A DNA stretch of 64,000 nucleotides from Janthinobacterium lividum (GTDB lineage: Bacteria > Pseudomonadota > Gammaproteobacteria > Burkholderiales > Burkholderiaceae_D): positions 5,084,001 through 5,148,000 of the forward strand of contig NZ_CP075583.1 of NCBI RefSeq assembly GCF_023509035.1. The letters run 5' to 3'. The notes beneath the pieces were generated by a model that was given only the letters and a program-made list of their open reading frames with translations, was not told where the DNA came from and did no database searches. Shown here piece by piece: positions 7,405 through 15,449 of this stretch. The translations under genes were made by a program, and so were the position numbers. The stretch's first letter is position 1. Each line of letters starts with the position of its first letter.

Positions 7405-10400
7405 TGGGCGGCGCACAACCAGCCCCCGCGGCAACGGGCCAGTTCGGCACCGGCCTGAGCCAGCATGCACGGCTCATCACCCTGGCCACGGCCCAGCAGT
7501 CCGGGCAGCCGGAATCGCTGATGGCGGAACAATTCGAGGGCCGCGAGGCCGTCAATGAACTGTTCCGCTTCGAAGTCGATGCCCTGAGCACCGCGGCCAA
7601 CCTGGACCTGGCCTCCTTCATCGGCGAGGAAATGACGCTTTGCCTGCTGCAGCCCGACGGCAGCCAGCGCGCCTGGCACGGCATCTGCACCGATTGCGCC
7701 TGGCTGGGCGCCGACGGCGGCGTGGCGCGCTACCGGCTGCGCCTCGAGCCGGCCCTGGCCCTGCTGCAGTTGCGCCGCGACAGTTATATTTTCCAGGACA
7801 AGAATGCGCGCGACATCGTCACGGAGCTGCTGGCCGACTACCCGCAGCTGCGCTTCGAATTTGACGTCAGCCAGGCGCTGGCCACGCGCGCCATCTGCAC
7901 CCAGTACCGCGAAAGCGACTTCGCATTCTTCGCGCGCCTGCTGGCCGCCGAAGGCCTGAGCTGGCGCTTCGAGCACGACCAGCCCGGCGGCGCGCAGGAA
8001 GGCGGCGATGGCCAGGCACAGGCCAGGCACAAACTGGTGATCTTCGACAGCAAGGCCACCGCGCCGCAGACGCCGGGTGGCGCCGACATGCGCTTTCACG
8101 GCGTGCGCGCCACCGATACCGACGACGCCATCGACCGCTTCGGCGCGCGCCGCCAGGTGCAATCGAATGCCGTCAGCATCAGCAGCTGGGACCCGGCGCA
8201 GGTGACGGCGCCCGCCGCCGAGCAGGTCTCCAGCCTGGAGGCCGGGCAGTTGCCGCAACTGGCCGTGTATGACGGCGCCGGCGAGCGCCTGCACGCCGAT
8301 CGCGCGGCGGCAGGGCCGCACAGCGAGCGCATGCTGCAAGCCCTGGAACTCGACAACAAGCAGTTCGATGGCGCCGGCGCCGTGCGCCGCCTGGCCGCCG
8401 GCCACGCCATGCGCCTGCTGCAGCACGAGCAGCATGCCGATGGCGCCAACGCATTCACCGTGCTGTGGGCCGAGCACCAGGCGCGCAACAATACGGGGCC
8501 GGCCGGCGCCGGCCTGGGCGACATGCTGTCGAAACTGGCCAAAACGGCCGGCCTGGGTGGCGTCGCCGACTGGATCGCCGGCCAGATCGAACCGGGCACC
8601 TACCGCAACCGCTTCGGCTGCGTGCGCGCCAGCGTGCCCATCGTGCCGCGCGCCACCGCCGCGCGCGCGCCGGCCGTGGCGCTGGGTCCGCAGACGGCGC
8701 TGGTGGTGGGGCTGGCCGACAGCGTGGCCACCACGGGCCGCGATCACCAGGTGCGCATCCAGTTTGCCTGGCAGCGCGGCAGCGCCGCCAATCCGGGCGG
8801 CCTGGCTCACAACACCGACCAGCAGGGCAACGCGCCCGGCAACGAGGCGTCCGGCGCCTGGGTGCGCGTGGCCGAAGCGCTGGCCGGCCCGAACTGGGGC
8901 TCGCAATTCACGCCGCGCCTCGGCACTGAAGTGCTGGTCGACTTCATCGAGGGCGACATGGACCGCCCGCTGGTCGTCGCCCAGCTCTACACGGGCAGCG
9001 ACACGCCACCGTATGCGGCCGGCGAGAATTCGGGCGTCAACCACGCGGGCGTCCTGTCGGGCATGCACAGCCACAATTTCGACGGCGCTGGCTACAACCA
9101 GTGGGTACTGGACGATACCCAGGGCCAGCTGCGCACCCGGCTCGCTTCGAGCAGCGCCGCCACCGAACTCAATCTGGGCTACCTGGTGCAGCAAGGCGCC
9201 AACTCGGCGCAACGGGGCAGCTATCGCGGCAGCGGCTTTGAATTGCGCACGGATGCCTGGGCCATGCTGCGCGCCGGCGAAGGCATGCTGATCTCGACCA
9301 CGGCGCGCGCGCGCCAGGGCGCCAGCGTGGCGTCGAGCCAGTTCGACACCAAGGAAGCGCTGGCACTGCTGCGCGGCGCCTGTGAACTGAGCAAGACGGT
9401 GGCGACGTCGGCAAGCCAGCAAAAAGCCCTCGTCAGCAAGGATGCGAACCAGGCGCAGCTGGACATGGCGGCGCAGATCGACCCGCAGCAGGACGGCAAG
9501 TACCAGGCCAATGTCGGCGGCCAGGAAGCCAGCAAGGCGGGCAGCGGCACGCGTGCGCCCGATACGGCGCAGCCCGTGGAACGTTACGCCCAGCCGCTCG
9601 TGCTGATGGAGTCGCCCAGCAGCATCAACTGGGCCACGCCGGCGTCGACCGTGCTGTTCGCGGGCCAGCAACTGCACTGGACGGCGCAGGCCGACCTGCA
9701 CATGACGGCCGGCCAGACGATCGCCTCGGTGGCGGCCAACGCGGTCACGCTGTTCAGTCAGGAAGGCGGCATCAAGGCCGTCGCGGGCAACGGTCCCGTC
9801 TCGCTCGAAGCGCATACCGACCAGCTGGAAATCCTCGCCGACCAAGCCGTCACGGTGATCTCCGTGAGCGACAGCATCGACATCAAGGCCAACCAGAAAA
9901 TCGTCCTGCAGGCGGGACAATCGTCGATCACGCTCGAAGGCGGCGACATCACCTTCCGCTGCCCCGGTCATTTTACGGTCAAGGGCGGGCAGCATGTCTT
10001 CAACGGCGGTGCCAGCGTCGCCGCCGGCCTGCCACCGTTGCCGGACAGCCGCTTGAAACTGTTCGACGAAGGCTTCGTGCTGAAAGACCGCGACACGGGT
10101 GAACTGATGCCGCGCCAGCCGTATCGCGTCAAGCGCGCCGACGGCAGTTTCGAAACGGGCATGACGGACGCCAGGGGCTTGACCCACATCGTGGCGGCTG
10201 CCGCCGTCGAGGCGCTGGTGATCGAACTGCTCAAATCGCCGGGCCAGGTGCCCGAGACGGAGGACAGCCCGCCCCCTGCGCCAACGTCGGACACGCGCTC
10301 CAAGGCGCCCGCGCCCGGCACAACGGCCAAGACGCCGCCCAAACCCGAGCCGAAATTCAAGGAAACGGGTACTTCCAGCACCAGCCCCGTCGATAACAAA

Positions 10401-11219
10401 CAGCGCAAGGAAGTGCTGATCAAGCGCCCCGCCTGCTGGATCGCCGATTATGAAAAGGAGATTAGCGTCTCCAGCGTACCGCGCTACAACAACACCTTCG
10501 GCGCCAGCGGCGCGCCGCATAACTATTTCGACAACGTGCGCTACAAGATCTACGTGCCCGTCAAGTCGAATACCGGCATCATCGCCGAATTGCGCGTCAA
10601 GGTGATCACGGTGCTCGAGCCGGCCGACCAGGCGCTGGAAGACCGCGAGAAAGGTACCCCACAGGCCGCCACGCGGGCCAAGCAGCGCGCCGCCGTCATC
10701 AAATACGTCAAGGGCATCGCCACCACGGGGCTGGAAAGCCACTGGAACAATAAATTCCAGATGAAGATCAGCGATCCGGAATGCGGCACGCGCATCCTGC
10801 CCATCGTCTACCGCGTCGTTTATGTGGAGAGCAACGAGCACTACATCATGCAGATCCACAAACGCTACGACCGCGAAAGCGTGACGGGTACCATCATCGA
10901 CGTGTCCGCTTCGACCGATGGCCAGATACACGCACATGAATTCGGTCACTGCTATGGCCTGCCGGATGAATACTCGTATGTGGAAGGCGACGACGAGACC
11001 GTCAAATACAAGAAACCGGACGGCAGCTGGGATGCGCCCGTGCCTTCGCTCTCGGACGATGAGGAACCGGTACCGGCCGCCGCCAACATCATGAACTCGG
11101 CCGGCTCCATCGTCATCCGTGACCGGCATGCCTGGCAGATCGCCATCGAAGTACAGGAATTGCTACGGACGAAAATAGGACGGAAGATCAAATGCGATAT
11201 CATCCTGAACGGCTCCTAA
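7404..11219 (+). CDS. vgrG: Evolved VgrG (TssI) with C-terminal zinc-metallopeptidase-like domain
   Basis: A 1271-aa spike protein. Residues 1 to about 620 are the gp27/gp5-like VgrG core (REAVNELFRFEVDALS, QYRESDFAFFARLLAAEGLSW, GSQFTPRLGTEVLVDFIEGD). A DUF2345-type segment spans about 730-880, then a Pro/Thr/Lys-rich linker near 950-1000. The last roughly 270 residues form an extra domain with HEFGHCYGLPDEY at 1178-1190, an HExxHxxGxxD zinc signature with H1178, E1179, H1182 and D1188 as candidate ligands or catalyst. VgrG2b of Pseudomonas aeruginosa is a known metallopeptidase VgrG effector acting in the periplasm, so a similar antibacterial role is likely. The start ATG overlaps the tssL stop; the GTG one codon upstream is less likely. 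Confidence 0.92.
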   Translation: MGGAQPAPAATGQFGTGLSQHARLITLATAQQSGQPESLMAEQFEGREAVNELFRFEVDALSTAANLDLASFIGEEMTLCLLQPDGSQRAWHGICTDCAWLGADGGVARYRLRLEPALALLQLRRDSYIFQDKNARDIVTELLADYPQLRFEFDVSQALATRAICTQYRESDFAFFARLLAAEGLSWRFEHDQPGGAQEGGDGQAQARHKLVIFDSKATAPQTPGGADMRFHGVRATDTDDAIDRFGARRQVQSNAVSISSWDPAQVTAPAAEQVSSLEAGQLPQLAVYDGAGERLHADRAAAGPHSERMLQALELDNKQFDGAGAVRRLAAGHAMRLLQHEQHADGANAFTVLWAEHQARNNTGPAGAGLGDMLSKLAKTAGLGGVADWIAGQIEPGTYRNRFGCVRASVPIVPRATAARAPAVALGPQTALVVGLADSVATTGRDHQVRIQFAWQRGSAANPGGLAHNTDQQGNAPGNEASGAWVRVAEALAGPNWGSQFTPRLGTEVLVDFIEGDMDRPLVVAQLYTGSDTPPYAAGENSGVNHAGVLSGMHSHNFDGAGYNQWVLDDTQGQLRTRLASSSAATELNLGYLVQQGANSAQRGSYRGSGFELRTDAWAMLRAGEGMLISTTARARQGASVASSQFDTKEALALLRGACELSKTVATSASQQKALVSKDANQAQLDMAAQIDPQQDGKYQANVGGQEASKAGSGTRAPDTAQPVERYAQPLVLMESPSSINWATPASTVLFAGQQLHWTAQADLHMTAGQTIASVAANAVTLFSQEGGIKAVAGNGPVSLEAHTDQLEILADQAVTVISVSDSIDIKANQKIVLQAGQSSITLEGGDITFRCPGHFTVKGGQHVFNGGASVAAGLPPLPDSRLKLFDEGFVLKDRDTGELMPRQPYRVKRADGSFETGMTDARGLTHIVAAAAVEALVIELLKSPGQVPETEDSPPPAPTSDTRSKAPAPGTTAKTPPKPEPKFKETGTSSTSPVDNKQRKEVLIKRPACWIADYEKEISVSSVPRYNNTFGASGAPHNYFDNVRYKIYVPVKSNTGIIAELRVKVITVLEPADQALEDREKGTPQAATRAKQRAAVIKYVKGIATTGLESHWNNKFQMKISDPECGTRILPIVYRVVYVESNEHYIMQIHKRYDRESVTGTIIDVSASTDGQIHAHEFGHCYGLPDEYSYVEGDDETVKYKKPDGSWDAPVPSLSDDEEPVPAAANIMNSAGSIVIRDRHAWQIAIEVQELLRTKIGRKIKCDIILNGS

Positions 11220-11725
11220 TCGCACTGCTCGCAGTGTCCCTACAACTCCCAGGAAACGCCATGCCGAACGAAATCCTCTCCATCAGCGCCCACTGCATCG
11301 ATAATCCGGCCTGCATTTTCACGGGCAGCGACATGCGCATCGAGGTGGTCATCAAGAATATCGGCAATGGGGAAGTCGGCTATCCGCTCCAATACATGCA
11401 AGCGCGGGGGCCCAATATGCGCCTGATCGACAACGTGAGCGAACAAAGCCAGGTATTGAAGACGGGCCTGGCGAATCATGCGCTCAAGCGCGCCTTCACC
11501 ACCATCGCGCCGGGCCAGTCGATTGCGCTGCAAAGCGTCATCAAGCATACGGAGCTGCGCATGTTCCGTACGGAATTTGTCGATGTGACGGCCGACATCG
11601 GCGTCTCGGCCGGCATCCAGACGGCGGGTAGCGAGGAAGCGCTGCCCTTCAAGGGCGGGGCCAGCCTGAAGATCATCGGCAGGGATACGCTCGAACGCGA
11701 GGCGCAGCGGCGACAAGACCGCTAG
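11192..11725 (+). CDS. Probable periplasmic immunity protein for the VgrG effector
   Basis: A 177-aa protein I do not recognise from any named family. The first 23 residues (RLLIALLAVSLQLPGNA) form a plausible Sec signal peptide; the mature part has beta-rich segments and two cysteines close together (HCIDNPACIF). It overlaps the end of vgrG by 28 bp and has its own ribosome binding site (GGAAG). An internal ATG at 11262 also has one (AGGAAA) and would drop the signal peptide. Overlap with an effector VgrG, small size and predicted export match the pattern of PA0261, the periplasmic immunity protein of VgrG2b. Function is inferred from context only. Confidence 0.72.
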   Translation: MRYHPERLLIALLAVSLQLPGNAMPNEILSISAHCIDNPACIFTGSDMRIEVVIKNIGNGEVGYPLQYMQARGPNMRLIDNVSEQSQVLKTGLANHALKRAFTTIAPGQSIALQSVIKHTELRMFRTEFVDVTADIGVSAGIQTAGSEEALPFKGGASLKIIGRDTLEREAQRRQDR

Positions 11726-12867
11726 CGCGCCTGCGCGCCCGCATGCAACTGGCGCCAGAACGGCGCGGTGGGCCAGCGCTGCTCCCAACCGTAATACTGC
11801 TGGCGCTGCGCCAGATACTGCGCATGGCGCTGCGCCACCGTATGCGCCACCGCGTCCAGCGTGGCGTGGCCGGCGATGGCGCCCGCGGCCGCCATGCCGT
11901 TGGCGAGCGCCTTGACGATGCCTTGCGACGTGACGGGATCGTAGGCCGAGGCCGCGTCGCCGATGGCCAGCCAGCCGTCGCCATGCAGTTGGTCGAGGCA
12001 GTAGGACGGCGCGGGAAAACTCTGCACGCCACCTGCCAGCGGCGCAGCACCGCGGGCCAGCACAGCCGTGTTGGGCGCGGCCGCCAGCCATGCCAGCCAG
12101 TGTCCGGCATGCTGCAGGCGCCGCGCCTTGACGGTGGCCGCATCGCTATAGAACGCCAGCAGCAAGGTGGCGTCGGGCAGATGGGCCCCATACCACCAGC
12201 CATGTTCAACCGCTTCCAGGTGCGTCAGGCCGGAACGGCGACCATCGGACGCCGCGAAGCGCATGGCCAGGCACACGAGCGGCAGCGTTTCCACCTTGCG
12301 GCTGCCGCGCTGGCGCGCGAAGACGGCGCGCGTGCCGCTGGCGTCGACCACCAGGTCGGCATGGATGGTGGCCGGTCGCCGGTGCACCGGATCACCCAGC
12401 ATCAATTCCAGGGCAAAGCCGCCGCCTTGCGCCGGAACCGACGCGGCCAGGCTGGCGCGCATCAGCACTTCCGCCCCGCGCAGGCGCGCCTGGCGCGCCA
12501 GGAAGCCATTGAACCTGGCGCGCTCCAGGTGCCAGCCGTGGCCCAGCGGATGCAGCAGCGCGTCGTTGTAGCCGCGCTTGTCGCTGCCCCACCAGGAACA
12601 GCTGCCATGGCAAGGCGCGTGCGCCTCGGCGAAAAATTCCTGCGCAATGCCCAGCGCCTGGAACAAACGGTTGGCTTCGGGCGGGATGCTCTCGCCGATG
12701 CGAAAGTGCGTGTAATCGCCCGCCTCGATCACCAGCACATCATGTACACCATGCTGCGCCAGCGCCAGCGCGCAGGCGCAGCCAGCCGGGCCGCCGCCGA
12801 TGATGGCGACCCGGTAGCGCTGCCGCGACGGCCCCGCCGCAGCGGAGCTTTCTGCCTGCGCCGGCAT
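11722..12867 (-). CDS. lodB: LodB-like FAD-dependent oxidoreductase
   Basis: A 381-aa flavoprotein with an N-terminal Rossmann FAD motif (YRVAIIGGGPAGCACALALAQHG) and the halogenase-like segments FRIGESIPPEANRLFQALG and GDAASAYDPVTSQGIVKAL. LodB-type flavoproteins are required for post-translational formation of the cysteine tryptophylquinone cofactor of LodA-like oxidases. The start at 12867 overlaps the lodA stop (TGATG), strongly suggesting translational coupling and a shared job. An upstream in-frame start would extend into lodA and is less likely. Its stop overlaps the convergent immunity-gene stop within one CTAG. Confidence 0.85.
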   Translation of the reverse strand: MPAQAESSAAAGPSRQRYRVAIIGGGPAGCACALALAQHGVHDVLVIEAGDYTHFRIGESIPPEANRLFQALGIAQEFFAEAHAPCHGSCSWWGSDKRGYNDALLHPLGHGWHLERARFNGFLARQARLRGAEVLMRASLAASVPAQGGGFALELMLGDPVHRRPATIHADLVVDASGTRAVFARQRGSRKVETLPLVCLAMRFAASDGRRSGLTHLEAVEHGWWYGAHLPDATLLLAFYSDAATVKARRLQHAGHWLAWLAAAPNTAVLARGAAPLAGGVQSFPAPSYCLDQLHGDGWLAIGDAASAYDPVTSQGIVKALANGMAAAGAIAGHATLDAVAHTVAQRHAQYLAQRQQYYGWEQRWPTAPFWRQLHAGAQAR

Positions 12868-15044
12868 CAGAGTTTCGGCTTCGGCCGGTACACCTTGTCG
12901 ATGGCCGTGTTGCGCCAATACTCGACCAGGTTGCTTTCATCACTGTCGAACAGGCTTTCCACTTCCAGGTAGTAATCCTTGCAGATGGCCTTCTCGCCAG
13001 CCTTGCGCGCAATCGCCGTGCTTTGCACGACCACGCCGATGCGGTGCCAGTTCAGCAGGAACTGCGCGCGGTCCTGGTAACGGCCCACATGCATGGCGGG
13101 CCGGTCGATTTCCGCATTTTCCGGGGTAGTCGACGGCACTTCATCGGCCCGCGTGCCCTTGCCGCGCACGGAGTAGCGCGACGTCCCCAATTCGCCGCCA
13201 TTGGCGACGACGTCGTCGTACGTGTACACGGCCACGGGCCGCTGCGCCGGCCAGGAGGAATACAGCAAGGTATTGTAGCCATTGCCCTTGAGCGCCGTGG
13301 CGGCATCGATCGCCTGCTGGTTATTGAGCACCGTGCCGCCGGGATTTGGATCGGGCAAATGCGTGGCGCACGAGTTGTAATCGGTATGCCACGGCAAGGC
13401 CATGAACTTCGACACGTCGCCGGGCTGCACCTCGCCGCCGCCGCGCAGCGGCATATAGCCGGTGCCGAGAAAGGGCTGGTCCCTGACGGCGGCCGAGTAA
13501 TCGAGATGCTGTGCATTGATGCGAAACGGGCCGCCAGCGTCATGGCGCCGCCACGCTTGCCGGTACAGGCCGGGGTCGCGCACGATAAAACCCATCTCGA
13601 TGCCGGGGCTGTAGCGGCCGCCCAGGCAGTTGAACAGGACCGTACGGTCTAGCGCTTCGCCCGCGCCCAGCAGGAAATTGCCGCTGTCGGCCACATAATG
13701 GCCATGCGCCCATTGATCCATGAAAAAATACTGGGCGCGGGTCAGTGTCAGCAGGCTGCTGCCCGCATCACCCAGCGACAGCGGCATTTGCGGCTTCAGC
13801 GACGGCGCGCCCGTCTGGTCGGGATGGCGGATGAAATTCATGATCGGGTAGGTCAGGCCTTCGGCCTTCATCTTGCCCAGCAAGTCGTGCTCCTTGATCG
13901 CCCTGGGCGGCAGGCTGGTCGTCCATCGCTGCAGCGATGCCGCGCGCAGGATGGGCTGGACATCGGTGCTGAAGTTGCTCTGGTAGCCCGTCTGGTAGCT
14001 GCCATCGGCATACACGGCCGGCCGCAGCGCCATCTTTTCCAACCAGGTGCAATACAGGTCATCCCACAGCGATACGACGTTCGCCGTTTGCGGCGCATAC
14101 GACGGGTCGCTGGACACCACCCAGGCGCTGCCCTCGACGGCGCGCGCCGTGCCGTCGGCGAAAAGCAGCATGGCCGTGACGGGACCATCGGCCACGTCAT
14201 CGAACCAGTTGTCGTTGTTGACATTGTCGTGCAGGACGGTGGCGGCCGAATAATTGCCTTGCGCGTCAAAGCCGCAGGCCTTGCCATAGCCGCCCAGCAC
14301 CAGCAGGCGTCCGTTCTTTTCCGTCGTGATGGCGCCCAACGACGCGATGATGGCGCCTGGGCCCTGCGCCGGCGCGCCAGGCTGCCCGCCGCGCGGGAAC
14401 GACACGGGATAGTCGGGCAGGCTGCGCACGGCGCCGCTGGCCGCATCCGCGCACGACGGCGGCGTGGCGGCGTCAAACTGCTGCACGGCCTGGCGCGATG
14501 CCTGCACGGCGCGCGGTCCGGGGTCGATGACCAGCAGCTTCAGGCGCAGCGGGTCGGCCGGCGTGCCGAAGTGGGGCGAGCCGCGCTCGCCGAAATCCCG
14601 ATTGCGCAGGGCTGGCGCGCGCTGCTTGTCGAACGGCGCCACGCCTTCCCCGCCCTCCCAGCTATTGGCTTTCTTATTGGCCATATGCACGGTCCAGACG
14701 ATGTCCTTGACGATCTTGCCGTCGACCATGCTGCCGATGGCCACTTCGGCCGCCGCCCCCCGCCTGCCCAGCGGATAGCTTTCCACGCCGTCCGCTGCGT
14801 CGAACGCATACTGGTAAATCCGGAAGCGGGCCGCCTGCCGCTTGAGCTTTCCACTGGCGTCACGCAACTCGCTGCTGGCGATGGTCGTGTCTTCCGTGCC
14901 GGGCCGGATCGGCAAGCCTCCCGTGCCATCCTGGCCATCGAGCGGCATGCCGGCCAGGCTTTCCGGGCCCAGATAGTATTCTTCGCTATTGCCGACGCGG
15001 GCGATGCCGATGGTCGGGTGAATTCTCAAACCTGTGTATGCCAT
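12867..15044 (-). CDS. lodA: LodA/GoxA-like quinoprotein amino acid oxidase
   Basis: A 725-aa protein of the LodA family (lysine epsilon-oxidase, glycine oxidase), which deaminates amino acids and releases H2O2 using a cysteine tryptophylquinone cofactor. It begins LRIHPTIGIARVGNSEEYYLGPE, a family hallmark, and carries QWAHGHY (Trp445) and NCLGGRYSPGIEM (Cys473) in the conserved C-terminal half. I cannot assign with certainty which Trp and Cys form the cross-link. No signal peptide is seen, as in LodA, which is nevertheless found outside cells. Substrate cannot be read from the sequence. The partner flavoprotein follows directly. Confidence 0.9.
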   Translation of the reverse strand: MAYTGLRIHPTIGIARVGNSEEYYLGPESLAGMPLDGQDGTGGLPIRPGTEDTTIASSELRDASGKLKRQAARFRIYQYAFDAADGVESYPLGRRGAAAEVAIGSMVDGKIVKDIVWTVHMANKKANSWEGGEGVAPFDKQRAPALRNRDFGERGSPHFGTPADPLRLKLLVIDPGPRAVQASRQAVQQFDAATPPSCADAASGAVRSLPDYPVSFPRGGQPGAPAQGPGAIIASLGAITTEKNGRLLVLGGYGKACGFDAQGNYSAATVLHDNVNNDNWFDDVADGPVTAMLLFADGTARAVEGSAWVVSSDPSYAPQTANVVSLWDDLYCTWLEKMALRPAVYADGSYQTGYQSNFSTDVQPILRAASLQRWTTSLPPRAIKEHDLLGKMKAEGLTYPIMNFIRHPDQTGAPSLKPQMPLSLGDAGSSLLTLTRAQYFFMDQWAHGHYVADSGNFLLGAGEALDRTVLFNCLGGRYSPGIEMGFIVRDPGLYRQAWRRHDAGGPFRINAQHLDYSAAVRDQPFLGTGYMPLRGGGEVQPGDVSKFMALPWHTDYNSCATHLPDPNPGGTVLNNQQAIDAATALKGNGYNTLLYSSWPAQRPVAVYTYDDVVANGGELGTSRYSVRGKGTRADEVPSTTPENAEIDRPAMHVGRYQDRAQFLLNWHRIGVVVQSTAIARKAGEKAICKDYYLEVESLFDSDESNLVEYWRNTAIDKVYRPKPKL

Positions 15045-15089
15045 GCTGAACTCCTGATACTCAAGGGTGTCTGTGAAGTGCCCAACGCG

Positions 15090-15449
15090 TCACGGCTGCA
15101 TGCCTTCCCTGACCCACTGGTCGAAGATATCGATGCCCTCCTGCGGCATCGGGCCGTCGGGCGGCATCGGATGCGGCGCGGACATGACATACTCGCCTTC
15201 CCGCCCTCCCGGTGCGCGCAGGCGGTGCCCGGCATCCACCAGCCACTTTTCGTTGCGGCCGTCATAGTCGTAACCGTGGATGGCCACCTGGATTTGCCAG
15301 GCAAATGCCTTTACGCTCGCATAGTCGTTCAGGTACAGGCGCTGCACGCCCGTCGACTCGGGGTTCGACAGCTTGATCTTGTTCATGTCGGCCACATAAC
15401 GGGAAAACAGGCCCTGCACATCGCGCTTGAAGCTGGTCCGTTCGCTCAT
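15090..15449 (-). CDS. Uncharacterised 119-aa protein of the oxidase operon
   Basis: A small soluble protein without signal peptide or transmembrane segment. It begins TSFKRDVQGLFSRYVADMNKI and ends in a proline/methionine-rich stretch followed by IDIFDQWVREGMQP. The layout (an N-terminal helix with D-x-x-x-L-F, a C-terminal W-x-x-x-G) reminds me of a short domain seen beside or fused to tyrosinase-type oxidases, but this is from memory and weak. Its ATG overlaps the tyrosinase stop by 4 bp and lodA starts 45 bp later, so it is translated as part of the operon. A chaperone or accessory subunit for tyrosinase or LodA is possible. Confidence 0.7.
   Translation of the reverse strand: MSERTSFKRDVQGLFSRYVADMNKIKLSNPESTGVQRLYLNDYASVKAFAWQIQVAIHGYDYDGRNEKWLVDAGHRLRAPGGREGEYVMSAPHPMPPDGPMPQEGIDIFDQWVREGMQP

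Noticed and set aside
7344..11129. A 1261-codon open frame antisense to vgrG
   Set aside because: Composition artefact of GC-rich codons; the opposite strand encodes a full VgrG with recognisable domains.
12867..12918. Longer LodB start at 12918
   Set aside because: It would overlap the lodA end by about 50 bp; the ATG at 12867 overlapping the lodA stop fits coupling and the family start better.
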